Assembly: GCA_021030915.1 (NCBI GenBank)
Contig: JAGEMR010000055.1
Location: 119,026 to 183,025, forward strand
Source: Astrothelium macrocarpum
Taxonomy: Eukaryota; Ascomycota; Dothideomycetes; Trypetheliales; Trypetheliaceae
Direction: 5' to 3'
DNA length: 64,000 nt
The translations under genes were made by a program, and so were the position numbers. The notes under the pieces are model-generated. The model made no database searches. It had not been told where the DNA came from and saw nothing but the letters and a program-made list of their open reading frames with translations. Below are positions 45,523 to 57,264 of the stretch, piece after piece (the first letter of the stretch is position 1; every line of letters starts with the position of its first letter).

Positions 45523-48500
45523 ATGAGCTTACTAAGCGCTCTCGCTCTTCCTCCGCTTCTTTTCCTCTTCTCCATTACTACAGTTGGTGAAGCAAATCTC
45601 AAGCCTTCGGGCTTTGGCAATCGACCGGCTCCGTGGCAGCAACATGATGTGCCCGCTGAGTTCAAAAATCCCTCTGGACTACCACGCCCAACATTCAGAT
45701 ATTGGATACCGGACGCCGATGTGGAAGATGCTGTACTTTACGCCGATTTGAGCGACATAAAAGCAGCAGGATGGGATGGCGTCGAAGTCATTTGTCTCGA
45801 AAACTATGGCATCGAGCCGGCAGTCGTTGATCCGGCCATTTATGGCTATGGAGGACCTTTGTGGAGGCAAAGATTCAACACAATGCTACGCGCTGCCCAG
45901 ACTTTGAACATGACCGTAGATTTCGCCTTGGGACCTACTCAAGGTGCCTCAATACCAATCTTGGACCCCAATTCTCCAGGAATGAATACTGAATTGGTTT
46001 ATGGCCAAGCCAATCTCACGAGCGGTCAGACATTCACGGGACCACTGCCTCAACCAACAAGGACTAATCCAGGATATGCCAATGCGCCACAGTTTTATCC
46101 ACCACTGGAGAATTATACTAACTCACACGTTGCTACAGTGCTTATAAGGAGAAGCAATTGTAAGTGGATGAGTGTAGAGCATATTTCTGGTTTTAATGGT
46201 CTTAGATACTTCTCACGACCCGCGCGTAGTGCAGCTAGACTATTCCAGTGCACTGGACCTTACTTCGCACGTGGCGAATGGCACTCTGACTTTCGTAACG
46301 CCAAACGATGGCGATTACGTGCTTCTCACCTTCTGGCAACGTCGAACCGGCTATTTGGCAGCCCAAGGTGCTTTCGACAACGCCACCAGCCTGTCCAATC
46401 CCGCGTCCTGGTTTGCCTATGTTGTTGACCACTTCAGTCAAGAAGGGACTAATCTTTGGACTGACTTCACCGAGCAGTATGTCATGAATGGGGAGAATGC
46501 CGATATTTTGCAGCGTCTGGGAATGTACGCTTGGGAGGATTCTGCTGAGTTCCGAGCGGAGCTTTTCTGGACAGATGATTTTATTACCTTCTTTACAAAT
46601 TCCCGCGGCTATAGTCCCATAAAAGCACTCGCATGTCAATTTGGCACTACTGGATTGCCTCCAAGCACGCTCGCGAACGGGGTTTTCTACTTCTCGTTTG
46701 TTAGTGACAGTGGAGTTGACATCAGCTGGAAACTGCGAAACGACTATCGCCAGGCTCTCCAAGAGGCATATGAACAATACCACCTCGAAGGCTTATCGAA
46801 GTGGTCCGCCACCTGGAATCTTCAAGGGAGTCTCCAACCTTATGCGTCGGCACCCAACTTGGCCCCGCCCTGGGACATCAATTCAGCTGCTGCTCATATC
46901 GATGCTCCCGAAACGGAATCAAACTATTTTGATGATGTTTTGGATGCCTTTCGTGCTATGGGCGGTGGAGCTATGATGGGACAGAAGCAAATTTTCTCGT
47001 CCGAGCTTGGAGCGCATCGTTATTGTGCATACGCAGTGACTTGGCCAGTAATATTGAACGACTGTCGCATCAATTATGTCGGCGGCGTCAATCGTATAGT
47101 CACCCACGGATACCCATACTCTGGGTTGAGACCCACTGTAGAATGGCCTGGATTGACGACCTTTGAGTGGACCTACTCCGAAATGTGGGGACCACGACAG
47201 CCCAGCTGGTCTCATGCAAGGGACTTTGGTGATTGGATTGGTCGCACGCAACTTATACTGCAATCAGGCCGACCTCGAGTTGATGTCGGCATCTATCGGC
47301 ATAAGTACATCTCCGTAGACATCAAGCATTTTGGCATAGGCGAAGTCATCTTTGGCGACCCATCACTGGCAGACACTGGATACTCATATGTCTCAGCCAG
47401 CCCTTCTTTACTAACTAGAGATAATGCCGTGGTAGAAGACCGTTTACTCGCTCCAGATGGTCCAGGGTTTTCTGCATTTATTATCGATAATTCCACAAAT
47501 ATCACTTCTGAAGCCCTCTCACGGTTCCTAGACTTTGCGGAAACCGGCTTTCCAATCATCTTCGTCGGAGGGGTGCCACACGAGTCGCCTTACTTTTGTT
47601 CAGCCTGCGACAAGTATATACAAGACAACGTCGAAAAGCTTTTGGCCTATCCTTCCGTGAGCTCGGTCTCTACCGAAGCAGAGGTCGTTGATGCTCTTGA
47701 AAAATTGAATGTGACACCTGCGGTTGAGAACCTGGATCCGTGTCCAATTCTGTACATTCATCGTCTTGACGATTTGAATGATGTCCAGTATTTCTGGGCT
47801 TACAACTCTGATCTCAACAGCAATCACGCCACGAAAGCAGCATTCAAGGCCAACGGAACTCCCTTTGAGCTCGACGCTTGGAGTGGTGAAATCACACCCA
47901 TCATCAATTACACGGTAAACGTTGGGCGGCACGAGCTGTGGATTAGCCTGCGGTCAAATGCAAGTACAATAATTGCTTTTGCGCCGAATGATTTCTTCCC
48001 GAACGTAACGGTCCCTTCTAGTCATGTTATATCAACCACTTATGAGGACGGTGAATACGACACGGCCACTGACTGCATTCTGCTGAAGACCACCGGCGAT
48101 CAACTTCATCAAGCAACTTTGAGTGACGGGCGAAACTTTTATTCAAACTCGACTACGGCATTGCTACCAGTCTCTACCTTAAGTCCCTGGGCACTTTTTG
48201 TCGAAGATTGGCTGCCCAATCCTGACCCTTACCATAACTACACGTCTGTCTTTGAGTACCGGGACTATACTCTCTACGAGCTGGTTCCATGGTACAACAT
48301 CAGCGGATTGGAGTTTTCCTCTGGCATTGGGACGTATACGGCATCATTTCAATGGTCTTTAAGTAATACGGCAACAGGCGCTTATCTGGACCTGGGCAAG
48401 ATTCTCAACACAGCACGTCTATGGGTAAATGGACACTGGACCGGGCCAATTGAAGTGGAAAATCCAGTTGTAGATATTGGACCGTATCTCGTTGACGGCT

Positions 48501-48673
48501 CAAACAAGGTCAAGATTGAGGTCTCGACAACGCTGAGGAATCGGCTTTTGCAATTTAACAATGCGCAGAGTTGGCAGCAGGCGAAGTATGCTGCTACTTA
48601 TGAACAACAGCCCTATGGTTTGGTTCAACCGGTAGTTCTGAGGCCGTATTCCATTCTGGAAATACCGTTGTGA
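45523..48673 (+). CDS. secreted GH106-family enzyme (alpha-L-rhamnosidase family)
   Basis: Model: join(45523..46159, 46206..48673), 1034 aa. The 46-nt intron (GTAAGT donor, CTTAG acceptor) joins LIRRSN to YTSHDPRVVQ. A signal peptide (LSALALPPLLFLFSI) and dense N-glycosylation sequons indicate secretion. Family features include the N-terminal PRPTFRYWIPDADVE, a TIM-barrel-like core with GGGAMMGQKQIFSSELGAH and TTFEWTYSEMWGPRQPSW, and a C-terminal beta-sandwich with NTARLWVNGHWTGP, typical of jelly-roll carbohydrate-binding modules. GH106 enzymes release L-rhamnose from pectic rhamnogalacturonan. It shares its promoter with the GH28 gene, so the two products likely act on the same polymer. Catalytic residues were not assigned. 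Confidence 0.88.
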
Positions 48674-49393
48674 CCTGAATACAATTCTTGTTATGATATA
48701 TTGGTGATCAGTCTCGGTCTTAAGCTCTTGGTATCTCCTAATCCGTTGCTGTGAACAATTTCTTCCGCTTTCCAACATTCTTTTGGAATCACAGAGGGTA
48801 CCCAAGATGAAAATATAAAAGCATTGCTGTTCTTTTGCCGCAGCGCGGCAGCTACAACAAACTGGATCGCTTGACTGAAAGCCTTCGAAACAATTCAAGA
48901 GCATATACCAAGAGCTTAATATTGCGGAAAGCAGTGACTGCAAGCGTCCAATCAGAAGAAGATACTTGGTGGCTCACTCGAGCAGTGAAGGTCAACGATG
49001 CCTTTAAACCATGCATTACAAGCGCGACTAGGTAAAGACCAGTCCGCGCTCAGCATCATCGCCTAGGAGATGTTTGCTGTATTATTTTCCCATAGTACTG
49101 TTGCTATTTTACAGATATTACAGCCATCATAACTCGTTCATATCGTTCCCCTTCCTTGCTAGGCTTCATTCCACTCTATGCAAGCTTCAAAGAAGTCCAG
49201 CTAGCCTGACGCGACGTTTTATTACCGCCCGTAGCCCAACAATCATAAGACTAATCCTTGAAACCATGTTCGATTGCTAACCCAACCAAATACGCATAAA
49301 AGTAGGGGATACAATTTTTCTGGCCAAGCGAAAACAGATAACATTCTCCTGTAATTCGCGCTAAACTTCCTAAAATGCGTACTAATCAAAGCG
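48674..49393. other. convergent spacer
   Basis: A 720-bp interval between the convergent GH106 and rhodopsin-type genes. No gene or repeat is recognised. Confidence 0.5.
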
Positions 49394-50670
49394 TTAAGAT
49401 GGCTGGACATCGCCGTGAGTGACATTAATGTCAGTCTTCACCATAATCTCCTTGGGCATTCGGAGTCGTTGCTCGTGAGCCCCAATCGTTCTTTCTTCGT
49501 CGTCATCGTCTCTGTATGCTACAGCATTTGCCATCTTTACATAATCTAGCTTCCTCAGATCTATATCGTCAAGATATACGGAACCTTGGGCTCCCCCCGA
49601 GGTATTGTTTTGACGATTCTGCGATCCTTGGCTTGCCTTGACAGACTTTGGCGCCGAGAAGAGCCCGCGGATGATAGGGAGACAAGAACAGACAATACCT
49701 ATGGACGGCTCAACATGCGTCCAGAGCGTTGCTTGGTATATTGTAACTGTGGCTTTGGTTAGCAGAATGGCAGGGATATCAAACGTGGTCAGTATCGAAA
49801 AAGTCAACGTACAAGGTTGATCTTGGTCATCAATGAAACTGAGAGCCACGAGACGAAAAATGCTTGCAAAGCAAATACTAAAATGGGTCAGTCATTTAAC
49901 AAAAGGTTGTGAACTGTGTACTAACAATCCGCCTACGGCAAAGACGCCGGTGAGAGCCAACTTGTCCTGCCAGGTTCGATGCAAGCCCCAGATCATGGGC
50001 AATGGTAGACTTAGAATCACAAAGTCCATGACAATACTGAATGACTGGTTAACAATGAAGAGCAAGTTGCCGTCAAGGCAGTGCCCATCGATGCTGTGGT
50101 CCCAGAAAGCTCGCAAAGGACGGCACTGTAGACAAGAGGTAAGGAATATGCCAGCACCCCAAGCTGCAATCAGACAATTCAATGCCAGAGTCACAGTGCG
50201 GAATGTTTGAGTAGAGAAGATGCGACGATAGAAGCAGATGATGGAAATCTTGATCATAGGGCTCAGTAAGAAGTACGAAACCTGATTGGAGATGAATATC
50301 TTGTACTGTCAGTAAAGCTCTGGTTGTTGTGCCATCCGAATTTGTGCCACCAACCTTTCCGAACTCGAGCAATTCATTTGCCGACATCTGTGCAAGGTGA
50401 TTTCCCATTCCACCAATGGTGCACCCTGACAAGCTGTAAGCTTTCTTTCAAATGCACTTCAGTTTGCAATGATTGAGTCTTACAGAGTACTAGTTCAATG
50501 AACATAGAATAGAGTAAAAGCAGGCTAACAAAAGACAAATGATCGTCAATGCCAAATCCGACTGGTCTCTTGATTCGGGCGAGTATACGCAACGCTACCG
50601 AAATCGTGGCCAGGCCGACTAGAACGGACACTATCTTGATCAGAGCCAATCCCCTTTCGCTGGGAGCCAT
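49394..50670 (-). CDS. fungal rhodopsin-domain (PTH11/SAT4-like) seven-helix membrane protein
   Basis: Exons 50670-50484, 50425-50355, 50281-49926, 49877-49813 and 49746-49394, 343 aa. Introns are 58, 73, 48 and 66 nt with GTAAGA, GTTGGT, GTTAGT and GTACGT donors. The hydrophobic pattern gives seven helices, and the family strings are present: GIDDHLSF, MIKISIICFYRRIF, the SCLQCRPLRAFWDHSIDGHCLD cysteine pair region (broken here for length), FRLVALSFIDDQDQP and WTHVEPSIGIVCSCLP. These proteins are predicted plasma-membrane receptors or sensors. The cytosolic tail is acidic and Ser/Gln-rich. The last intron is an exact codon multiple without stops, so a retained form would also be translatable. 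Confidence 0.87.
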
Positions 50671-52017
50671 GGCCGATGATTGCAAATCTGAAGTCTGATC
50701 TCGTTGAACGGAAAATTTCTGGTCGATTGGAAGATTTCTTCTCGGGTGGAGGATTTCTGCTACGGTGGAGATTTCCCGTTGACTGGACGAGTTTAAAAGG
50801 CAATTGCTATGCTGATATCGTGGACACACGATGCAGAAGTAGTCTCGAGAGCCGATAGAAAAACATCCAAATATATTAAGTCAGGGATCGTCGCGTTATC
50901 ACACAAGGATACTGGATTTGACCGATTCGGCCAGGAATGCTTTCTCGAATGTGTATAAGCATGAATACTAGGCTAAGTTTCCGATCTCTGGGACAAGGGC
51001 CTATTTGTATAAGATCGCACTCACATATGCATGACCTGCCACGACAGAACATTAAGACATGTCTCGAGTCATGCTCGATGCAGATGAAATTCCATCGGCT
51101 TCCCGCACAAAAGGCCAAGGAGAACGGCGCAGCTTGTAAGGCGGAGACATGACAGTCAGCGAGTGAACTCAGCTGGCACTGGCAAGGCTGTCTTGACACA
51201 ACGACGTTCGTTCCGGTATTTGAGCGGAGCACTTGGCCAACACATACGGACAATGAGTTCATAATTGAATCTCACATGTGGAAAAGGCGGTCAAACGACA
51301 GGCGTATCCAGCCCTACTCCAAGCTATAAGGTCAATTCTATTGAAACAGCATCAAGACTCAGTCAGGGAAAGATTGTTATCAGCAGCTTGATGCGGCCGT
51401 AGCATTTGAGGTACTAGAGATACTACATGTAGCTTTCGTCCGTTGTCAAACATTCAAAGCAAGAGGTTGTGATCACGGAGAGAATGGAGCACTTCATGCA
51501 TATCTCAGTACCAGGTCCGCCTGGAAAAAGAAAAAAAAGGGTATGGTTCTGTAAACGCGGGACAAGCGCCGCCCTGACAACCATTGGCTCACCAGGGATG
51601 CTTGGCTGACGATGACTGTTACGGTTCTGCAGTAAGAACAGCCCAGCGCGTCACAAAGCGAGGTCGAGAAGCAAAGGAAGGCCCGCTATACAGGGATGTA
51701 CCCGTCATAACCCTAAATGGTATCTTGGCTGCATCGATTGAGCGTATTTGCATCTGGATGGCGAGATATATTCGCGTAGACATCCTCAACCATGGCTTGC
51801 AGCTATCGGTGAGTGCGGCCTATCTTCGGCGACAAGTTTAAGCTTTTTCTGAAGACAAGGGTGGCTGCAGTGGCGTGGCAACGCGCTTTGTCGCAGCGAT
51901 CTCAAGCTGGACATGGATAATGCCTGTGTGCAGAGAGATAAGAAATGCTTCCATGATTCTGTAAGGGGCTCCGTGAATGGCGTTGATAGCGATGAGCAGG
52001 GTAAGAGGAGAAAGAGG
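50671..52017. other. gene-free interval
   Basis: About 1.35 kb upstream of the rhodopsin-type gene. No gene is supported. A 13-base match (CGGTATTTGAGCG) occurs near 51213 and again near 53249, too short to call a repeat family. Confidence 0.45.
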
Positions 52018-53727
52018 TCATTGCGGAGTACCGTAGGTAGAGATGGTGGAGAGGACGTGGCGGCTTAGGTAACGCAATCTATGACTCCTGACGGTTGAAG
52101 CGTCGCTTCGGAAGAAATCTCGCTTCGCACGTCTCATTTCGTCGAACAATTCAACACGTACATGAGCTTCGAAAGCCTTCCCGCCGATTGTTTCATGGAC
52201 AATAGATCGCAATAGAGATAGAGGAAAGTTTCTTGCACCTTCAAACGATTCCAAATCTGGACAGTTGGATGATGTGGGCCGATCTTCAAAATGACACCTC
52301 GGCCCGCGGGTTCGGAGTACCGGTGGGTCATCTAGAAAGCCGCTCGGACCTGGATCTGGAACCAGGAGATCATGGCGCCACCACGTCCAGAGCCGCAATG
52401 GCTTGATTTTTGCCGGCAATCTACCTTGATAGAGAGAAGCCAGCAAGGTATGCTGACCGAGGATTTGTCTGGTACTGATCAGACGCTGATGCACCTGTCG
52501 TTCATGCGGAATTTACAGTTCTGTCAAAACGCCAAAAACCAGCCTTGCATGGAGTATCAACCTTTTTTTTGGTTGCATCATATTTTGAAATGTTTGGAAG
52601 AACTGAGAGATATTGCTATAGCAGTTCAAGCTCAAACTTTCCGATGATATTCCCCACAGCCAACCTACCCCGACCTTGTCCTGCCACTGCAGTACAAAAG
52701 AGTGACGCCACCCGGAGAATGCAAGAAGCGTTCGGTGATGTAAACGTAGCAGACAGGTAGCACGGATAACGCTGCGAACCAGATGATGAAGGATGCAAGA
52801 GCGCTGGCCAAGTATCAGCAATTGCAGCTTGAAGGAGAGTACCGTACGGTGCGACCAAGGATGTCACTAGAAATGTCATACCAGGGTCAGTTCATTTCGC
52901 TGACATAATCATATGTAGATCATACATGTTAGGTTAAACTTGGCTTAGCTTGGTAAAAGTGCACCCTGAACTGCTTAGCTCAGCTAGATGAATTGACTCT
53001 GAGATGACATTTCTAGTGACACTCCTGGTGGTGCTGATGATATTGGAGCACTGCACCCCAAAGGCCAGGGCCGATCGATAAAAAGGGCCCTGGAATAGTG
53101 GGGTTTCAAGACGGTATGCAGTGGCCCGCGCAACCCGAATCGGGGGTTTATCGTTGAAATAGGTATGTCCCATAGACATGAGCGACACCGATGCCTACCC
53201 ATGCAGTTATTGTAACTAGAGTTCACTCTTGCATGGTCCGATTGCCTTCGGTATTTGAGCGAAAATACTATACGTACAGAACGCTGTCTGCAGCAGTGTG
53301 AACCCATATCCACCTACCTTAGGCGGTGACCGGAGATATGTTACCAAAGTGGACACTTGCATAATTAATACGCCAAGTGTGATGAATATAAGTGGCCCTA
53401 TGAGCAGGATTATGGGCGTGAATATTATATTAAACAGTATTTTAAATCAATGTTGCCAGGAAAAGATTTCTGTCAATCAGACCATGGTCAGGCAGACACA
53501 GACAAGTTTACCAGTTCCGCGGTTGCTGGATGGAGCATGGGAAGAAAAAGATGATACAAAACATCTAACAGAAGAGCGACGCAAAACTTCAGAAGTCTGC
53601 GCGTAACCGCACGCGGCGCGAAGATCTATACCGAGGATAATAGAGTCATCTTTGAGATGGAATATCGTAAAAGTCAAGAGACTCACCAGATAAAATAGTG
53701 GACATTAGAATGCCCGCTTTCTGCCAT
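52018..53727 (-). pseudogene. decayed polytopic membrane-protein gene
   Basis: On the minus strand a series of blocks with protein-like content appears in order but in shifting frames: a start-like ATG at 53725-53727, DDSIILGIDLRAACGYA, several hydrophobic segments (FTPIILLIGPLIFITLGV; VGGYGFTLLQTAFC; TAWVGIGVAHVYGTY), then GPFYRSALAFGVQ, LLQAAIADTWPALLHP and a soluble C-terminal part with VPDPGPSGFLDDPPVLRT. The last two blocks (52821-52513 and 52494-52018) share a frame and are split only by TAA at 52513-52515. At least two frameshifts lie between 53230 and 53130, and a 158-bp foldback element sits at 52863-53020. I do not recognise the family. Coding-like runs of 60-150 residues suggest recent decay. 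Confidence 0.6.
52863..53020. mobile_element. 158-bp foldback (MITE-like) insertion
   Basis: The outer 33 bases (52863-52895) and the reverse complement of 52988-53020 agree at 29 of 33 positions, the outer 17 perfectly (GTCACTAGAAATGTCAT). The 92-bp centre contains repeats of GCTTAGCT. It carries no coding sequence. It lies inside the decayed membrane-protein gene. I see no clear target-site duplication. Confidence 0.7.
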
Positions 53728-54095
53728 ATCTAGGGAATTACAGAACCTTGTGAAATCCCAGGATTCGCTAGAGTTTGCGAGTCATTTAGGAAGCGCTTAG
53801 CGGCTGAAATGTACGGGACGTAGGAAAAAGGCAGTAGAAGGTCTCGTGCCATTCTTGTAAATCGGTCTCGCCAAAGCAGATGGCGAAGTTTTCTGTATAA
53901 TGGGGACCGAAGAATTTACGGCATGAGAATTAATTCGTAATAGTGTTTCGACAGGTGGTCGAGTATAGGACTGACTTTGGTTGCAGAAGCGGCATCAGTG
54001 TCCTGACTCCAAAACAAATGGTGTTGAAACTAGACTCACGTACCAGTAAAAAGTACCCACTGGTGTCATGCGTTCGCACACTATTATATTCAATT
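53728..54095. other. short intergenic spacer
   Basis: About 370 bp between the decayed gene and the 3' end of ureG. Nothing is recognised. Confidence 0.4.
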
Positions 54096-55040
54096 CTAAT
54101 TCACCTCGCTCGCTCCGCTCGCTTTCCATGCACTTAGAATCAGACTCACGATATGATCCACGTTCTTCCCATTCTTCACTTGTGCAAAAATTGTCGGCCC
54201 ACCTTCGCTACAGATCATCATTTAGTACAGGTACACCCGATTCTCTGCAAAGAGAGAAAGTTCTGTACTCACCGCATTTTCCTCGCATCTCTGTCCATAA
54301 TCCCAAGATCCGCTCCAACGATTTCCGCCAAATCAGTCTTATTCACCACCAATAAATCACTCTGCGTAATGCCCGGTCCCCCCTTTCTCGGGATTTTGTC
54401 CCCACCACTCACGTCGATCACATAGATGATAAAGTCCGCCAACTCACGACTGTAGTTCGCCGCCAAATTATCACCACCGCTCTCAATCAGCAGCAATTGT
54501 GTAGCAAACTCGCGGTGTAGGTCCTCGAGCGCGGCGAGGTTAGCACTAATATCTTCGCGTACGGCCGCATGTGGACAGCCGCCTGTTTCGATGGCGCGAA
54601 TGCGCTCTGCGGGCAATGCTGCGTGAGCGACGAGGAAATCGCAGTCTTCGCGCGTGAAGATGTCGTTGGTGACGGCGGCAATCGAGTACTGGTCACGAAG
54701 GGCGCGGCAGAGAGCGAGCATCAGTGCGGTTTTGCCTGAGCCGACGGGGCTATTGGGACAGGAGTATGATAAGAATATGGACTGACGTTGATTTTTGATT
54801 CAGAAAGATAGGAATTATGTCTCGCTAGAAGGATCTCGATATAGATGCCAGAATATTTAAACAACACTCCACCTACCCTCCGATGCCGATAGTGAATGCG
54901 CGGTCACGCCAATCGCGGCCTTCGCTGATGGGCATTTCACGCCCTAGGAAGCTGCCAGGACCATCAAGTATTTCATGCGAATGGCCATGATCCCCTCCGG
55001 TATGGGAGTGAGATATTCCATCATGAGAATGAGAAGCCAT
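54096..55040 (-). CDS. ureG: urease accessory GTPase UreG
   Basis: Exons 55040-54877, 54749-54273 and 54207-54096, 250 aa. Introns are 127 nt (GTAGGT donor) and 65 nt (GTGAGT donor). UreG is the SIMIBI-class GTPase that, with UreD and UreF, delivers nickel to urease in the cytosol. The His-rich N-terminus (SHSHDGISHSHTGGDHGHSH) can hold metal. The P-loop GPVGSGKT is formed across the first exon junction; TNDIFTREDC, the metal-site CPH in ETGGCPHAAVRED, ESGGDNLAA and the NKTDLA guanine motif follow. The C-terminus ends FAQVKNGKNVDHI, then LSAWKASGA. The start at 55040 was preferred over upstream frame because MASHSHDG matches the usual UreG beginning. A possible AreA GATA site (AGATAG) lies at 55146-55151. 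Confidence 0.93.
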
Positions 55041-55542
55041 GTAATGAGAGATGACTTCAGGCTTTGTGTATGAGAAAAGGGAAAGAGTTTTTTTTTCGGT
55101 CTGGGCTAAGTAAGCTATGGTTGATGTAGCGGGGCAAGGTGGGGCAGATAGCTGGGATAAGTAACGCAGGGTCTGAGGAGATCTGGGTGGTTCTCCGTAG
55201 CTTAGGCTCCGATGCAAAGTTAATAGATTTTTGGAACAGCGAATCAGAGCTTGCTCGCTCTATTCGCATCATCCATGGGCATGTCCATACCTATGTCTCA
55301 AATTGGTGCCGCAAGCTAATCAACTATTCTGTGATATACAACAGCCACCGCCACGTTCTCTCTCCTGTCAGCCAGATAGGCTGAAAAATATTTTCCTTGC
55401 CTTGAGAGGCTACAGAACCCAACCCAAAAAAAGAAACAAAGAAACAAAGAAAAACCGCAATTCACTCCCCACGTGTGGAAGCTCATAGGAACGACGAGAC
55501 TATCGACATGCATTTAAGTCTACATTAAAATGTGATAAGCGT
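55041..55542. other. ureG upstream region
   Basis: About 500 bp, with an AGATAG at 55146-55151 that could bind a GATA nitrogen regulator. No gene is supported. Confidence 0.4.
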
Positions 55543-56221
55543 TCAGCCCGAGAGCACGTCTTGCATCCGCCGTTGGACCCCCTCAAACCTGATGAAGGAG
55601 CAGCTCTCGCTCTCTAAATGATTGGAAAGTGCGGCTGATGTGGTAAATGTCTTGCCGCAACGCGTGTTGGGACAATGATACACTTTCTGCTTGTGCGCTG
55701 ACGACTTCAGGTGTGCATTGAGACTTTGAACGGTGTTGCAATTCTTTTTACACAAATAGCATTTCTAGAATTCCCCATTGAATGCATAGTCGGTCGCGGG
55801 ATATTGAACACCCTCGTCTTCGTCCCACTCAGATTGTTGCTTAGTGATTAAACCTTGTGGGTCATTTTTCCGGACCATGCGGTAGATCGCTTCAAGGGTG
55901 AGGTGTAGGGCGTCAGTGCAAGCACCTCATTCGAGGTGGTGGGTAAGCCCACTGGCGGAAGTGTATGTAGTCTTGCAGAAGGAGCAGATAGCAGTCGAGC
56001 CGAGGTGGATTTTCGAATTAATGTGCTGAGGTCAGCATTGTAAGCATTTGAAACAGAATTTTGAATGACTTCATCCAAGCGGGGACGAATCTTACTATTC
56101 TCAAGTTATTCTCGTTTTGAAAGCTCAAATCACAACTCTCACAATAATTCTTATAGTGAGCACTTTGTCTCGTGTGCTGGTCTACTGCGTCCGGTTTGGA
56201 GTTAGAGCTGGAGTCTTTTTT
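55543..56221 (-). pseudogene. C2H2 zinc-finger protein pseudogene, fused to gag
   Basis: Several C2H2 fingers of a common fungal family can be read on the minus strand: SAHYKNYCESCDLSF, then HINSKIH, ICSFCKTTYTSASGLTHHLE, CYLCKKNCNTVQSLNAHL and YHCPNTRCGKTFTT, with the family ending near HLESESCSFIRFEGVQ. The reading is broken by TGA at 55927-55929 and TAG at 55765-55767 in one frame, and by a frameshift plus small deletion near 56040. The first finger is in a different frame from the rest. Upstream of 56221 the sequence becomes Copia gag, so the native 5' part is missing. The gene is dead; the stops fit C-to-T type change but two sites are too few to prove RIP. Confidence 0.75.
56215..56221 (-). 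other. A AAA AAG heptamer at the gag/zinc-finger junction
   Basis: On the minus strand the gag codons read ACA AAA AAG, so A AAA AAG has the phase of a -1 slippery heptamer. The zinc-finger reading frame that starts here is exactly the -1 frame. An indel in the homopolymer explains it equally well. Confidence 0.5.
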
Positions 56222-57264
56222 GTTAGATCTCTTTCATTAGGTCTGTTTGGCTTCTTCTCTGGATGAAGGACCCAACAATCTTTCGGAGCATGATTCCATC
56301 CTTTGCATCCAGGATTTGGACACTTGACACGATCCTTTCGTTCCCACCCTTTATTTCGATTGGACTCTGACTTGTCTGAGTCCTTGCGCATCCTGAGATC
56401 ACTTTCGTATGAAAGGAGTTTGATCTTAAGATCTTCTAGAGATGGCCAAGGTGTTATTTTCGTTCGACATGCAAGGTTTAGCGTGTCAATAAGTGGCTGA
56501 TAGTCATTGGTAAGAGACCGCATCACCTTTACTTTGGCTTGAATGTCGCTGTAATCTCCCTGGGCTTCCTTTAGGGTATCAATCAGATCATCGAGCTGGT
56601 TGAAAAAATCTGAAATGTCGTTGCAATTCTCCAGATGAAGATTCTCGATCTCATCATACAGCATTGTCTGAGCATGTTCTTGGTCAGGTCGATAGGCCTG
56701 AGCCAGGTATGACCATATAGCTCCAGGACTTGTGAGCTCAACAAGTGAATATCGGATGAAAGTTTCGACTAGGCCGAGAATCATCGCTTTAGCTGCATTA
56801 GAAGCGTTCATTCTCATCGTCGTATTCCTTCATTGCGTGATCAAATTGCACTTTTCTCATATTTAATTCGCTAACAGATAGTTCCCTAGGTTCGGAGGAA
56901 TCGTCTACCTTTGGAAGCACGAAGTAGGCATTAAAGTCCGGTTTAACTGGCTTCGTACTAGCAGGCTGAGTGTTGATGAGTAGATCCCATACTCCATGGG
57001 TGGTAGCAAAGACTCTAACATTACGAGCCCATTGGATGTAGTTGACTTGTCCTCGTAGACGTTGGAAATTTGGAATTTGAGTGGTGATCTTTGAGGCGTC
57101 AATGATGAATTGAACCATCTTGAAGGATGACGCTTTGACGTCGGTGTCGCTTCTAGGAGAATTTAAAGAAAGCAGGAATCTCTCCTACTGAAGCGAATGC
57201 AAATCTTCGAAATCTCTTCGATGGCTTACAGGTTCAGCAACGTGCAGCGAAAGAACCCGATTCC

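Noticed and set aside
56215..56221. Functional programmed -1 frameshift between gag and the zinc fingers
   Set aside because: The downstream frame soon breaks again and has stops, so no functional fusion is made now; kept only as an observation on the junction.
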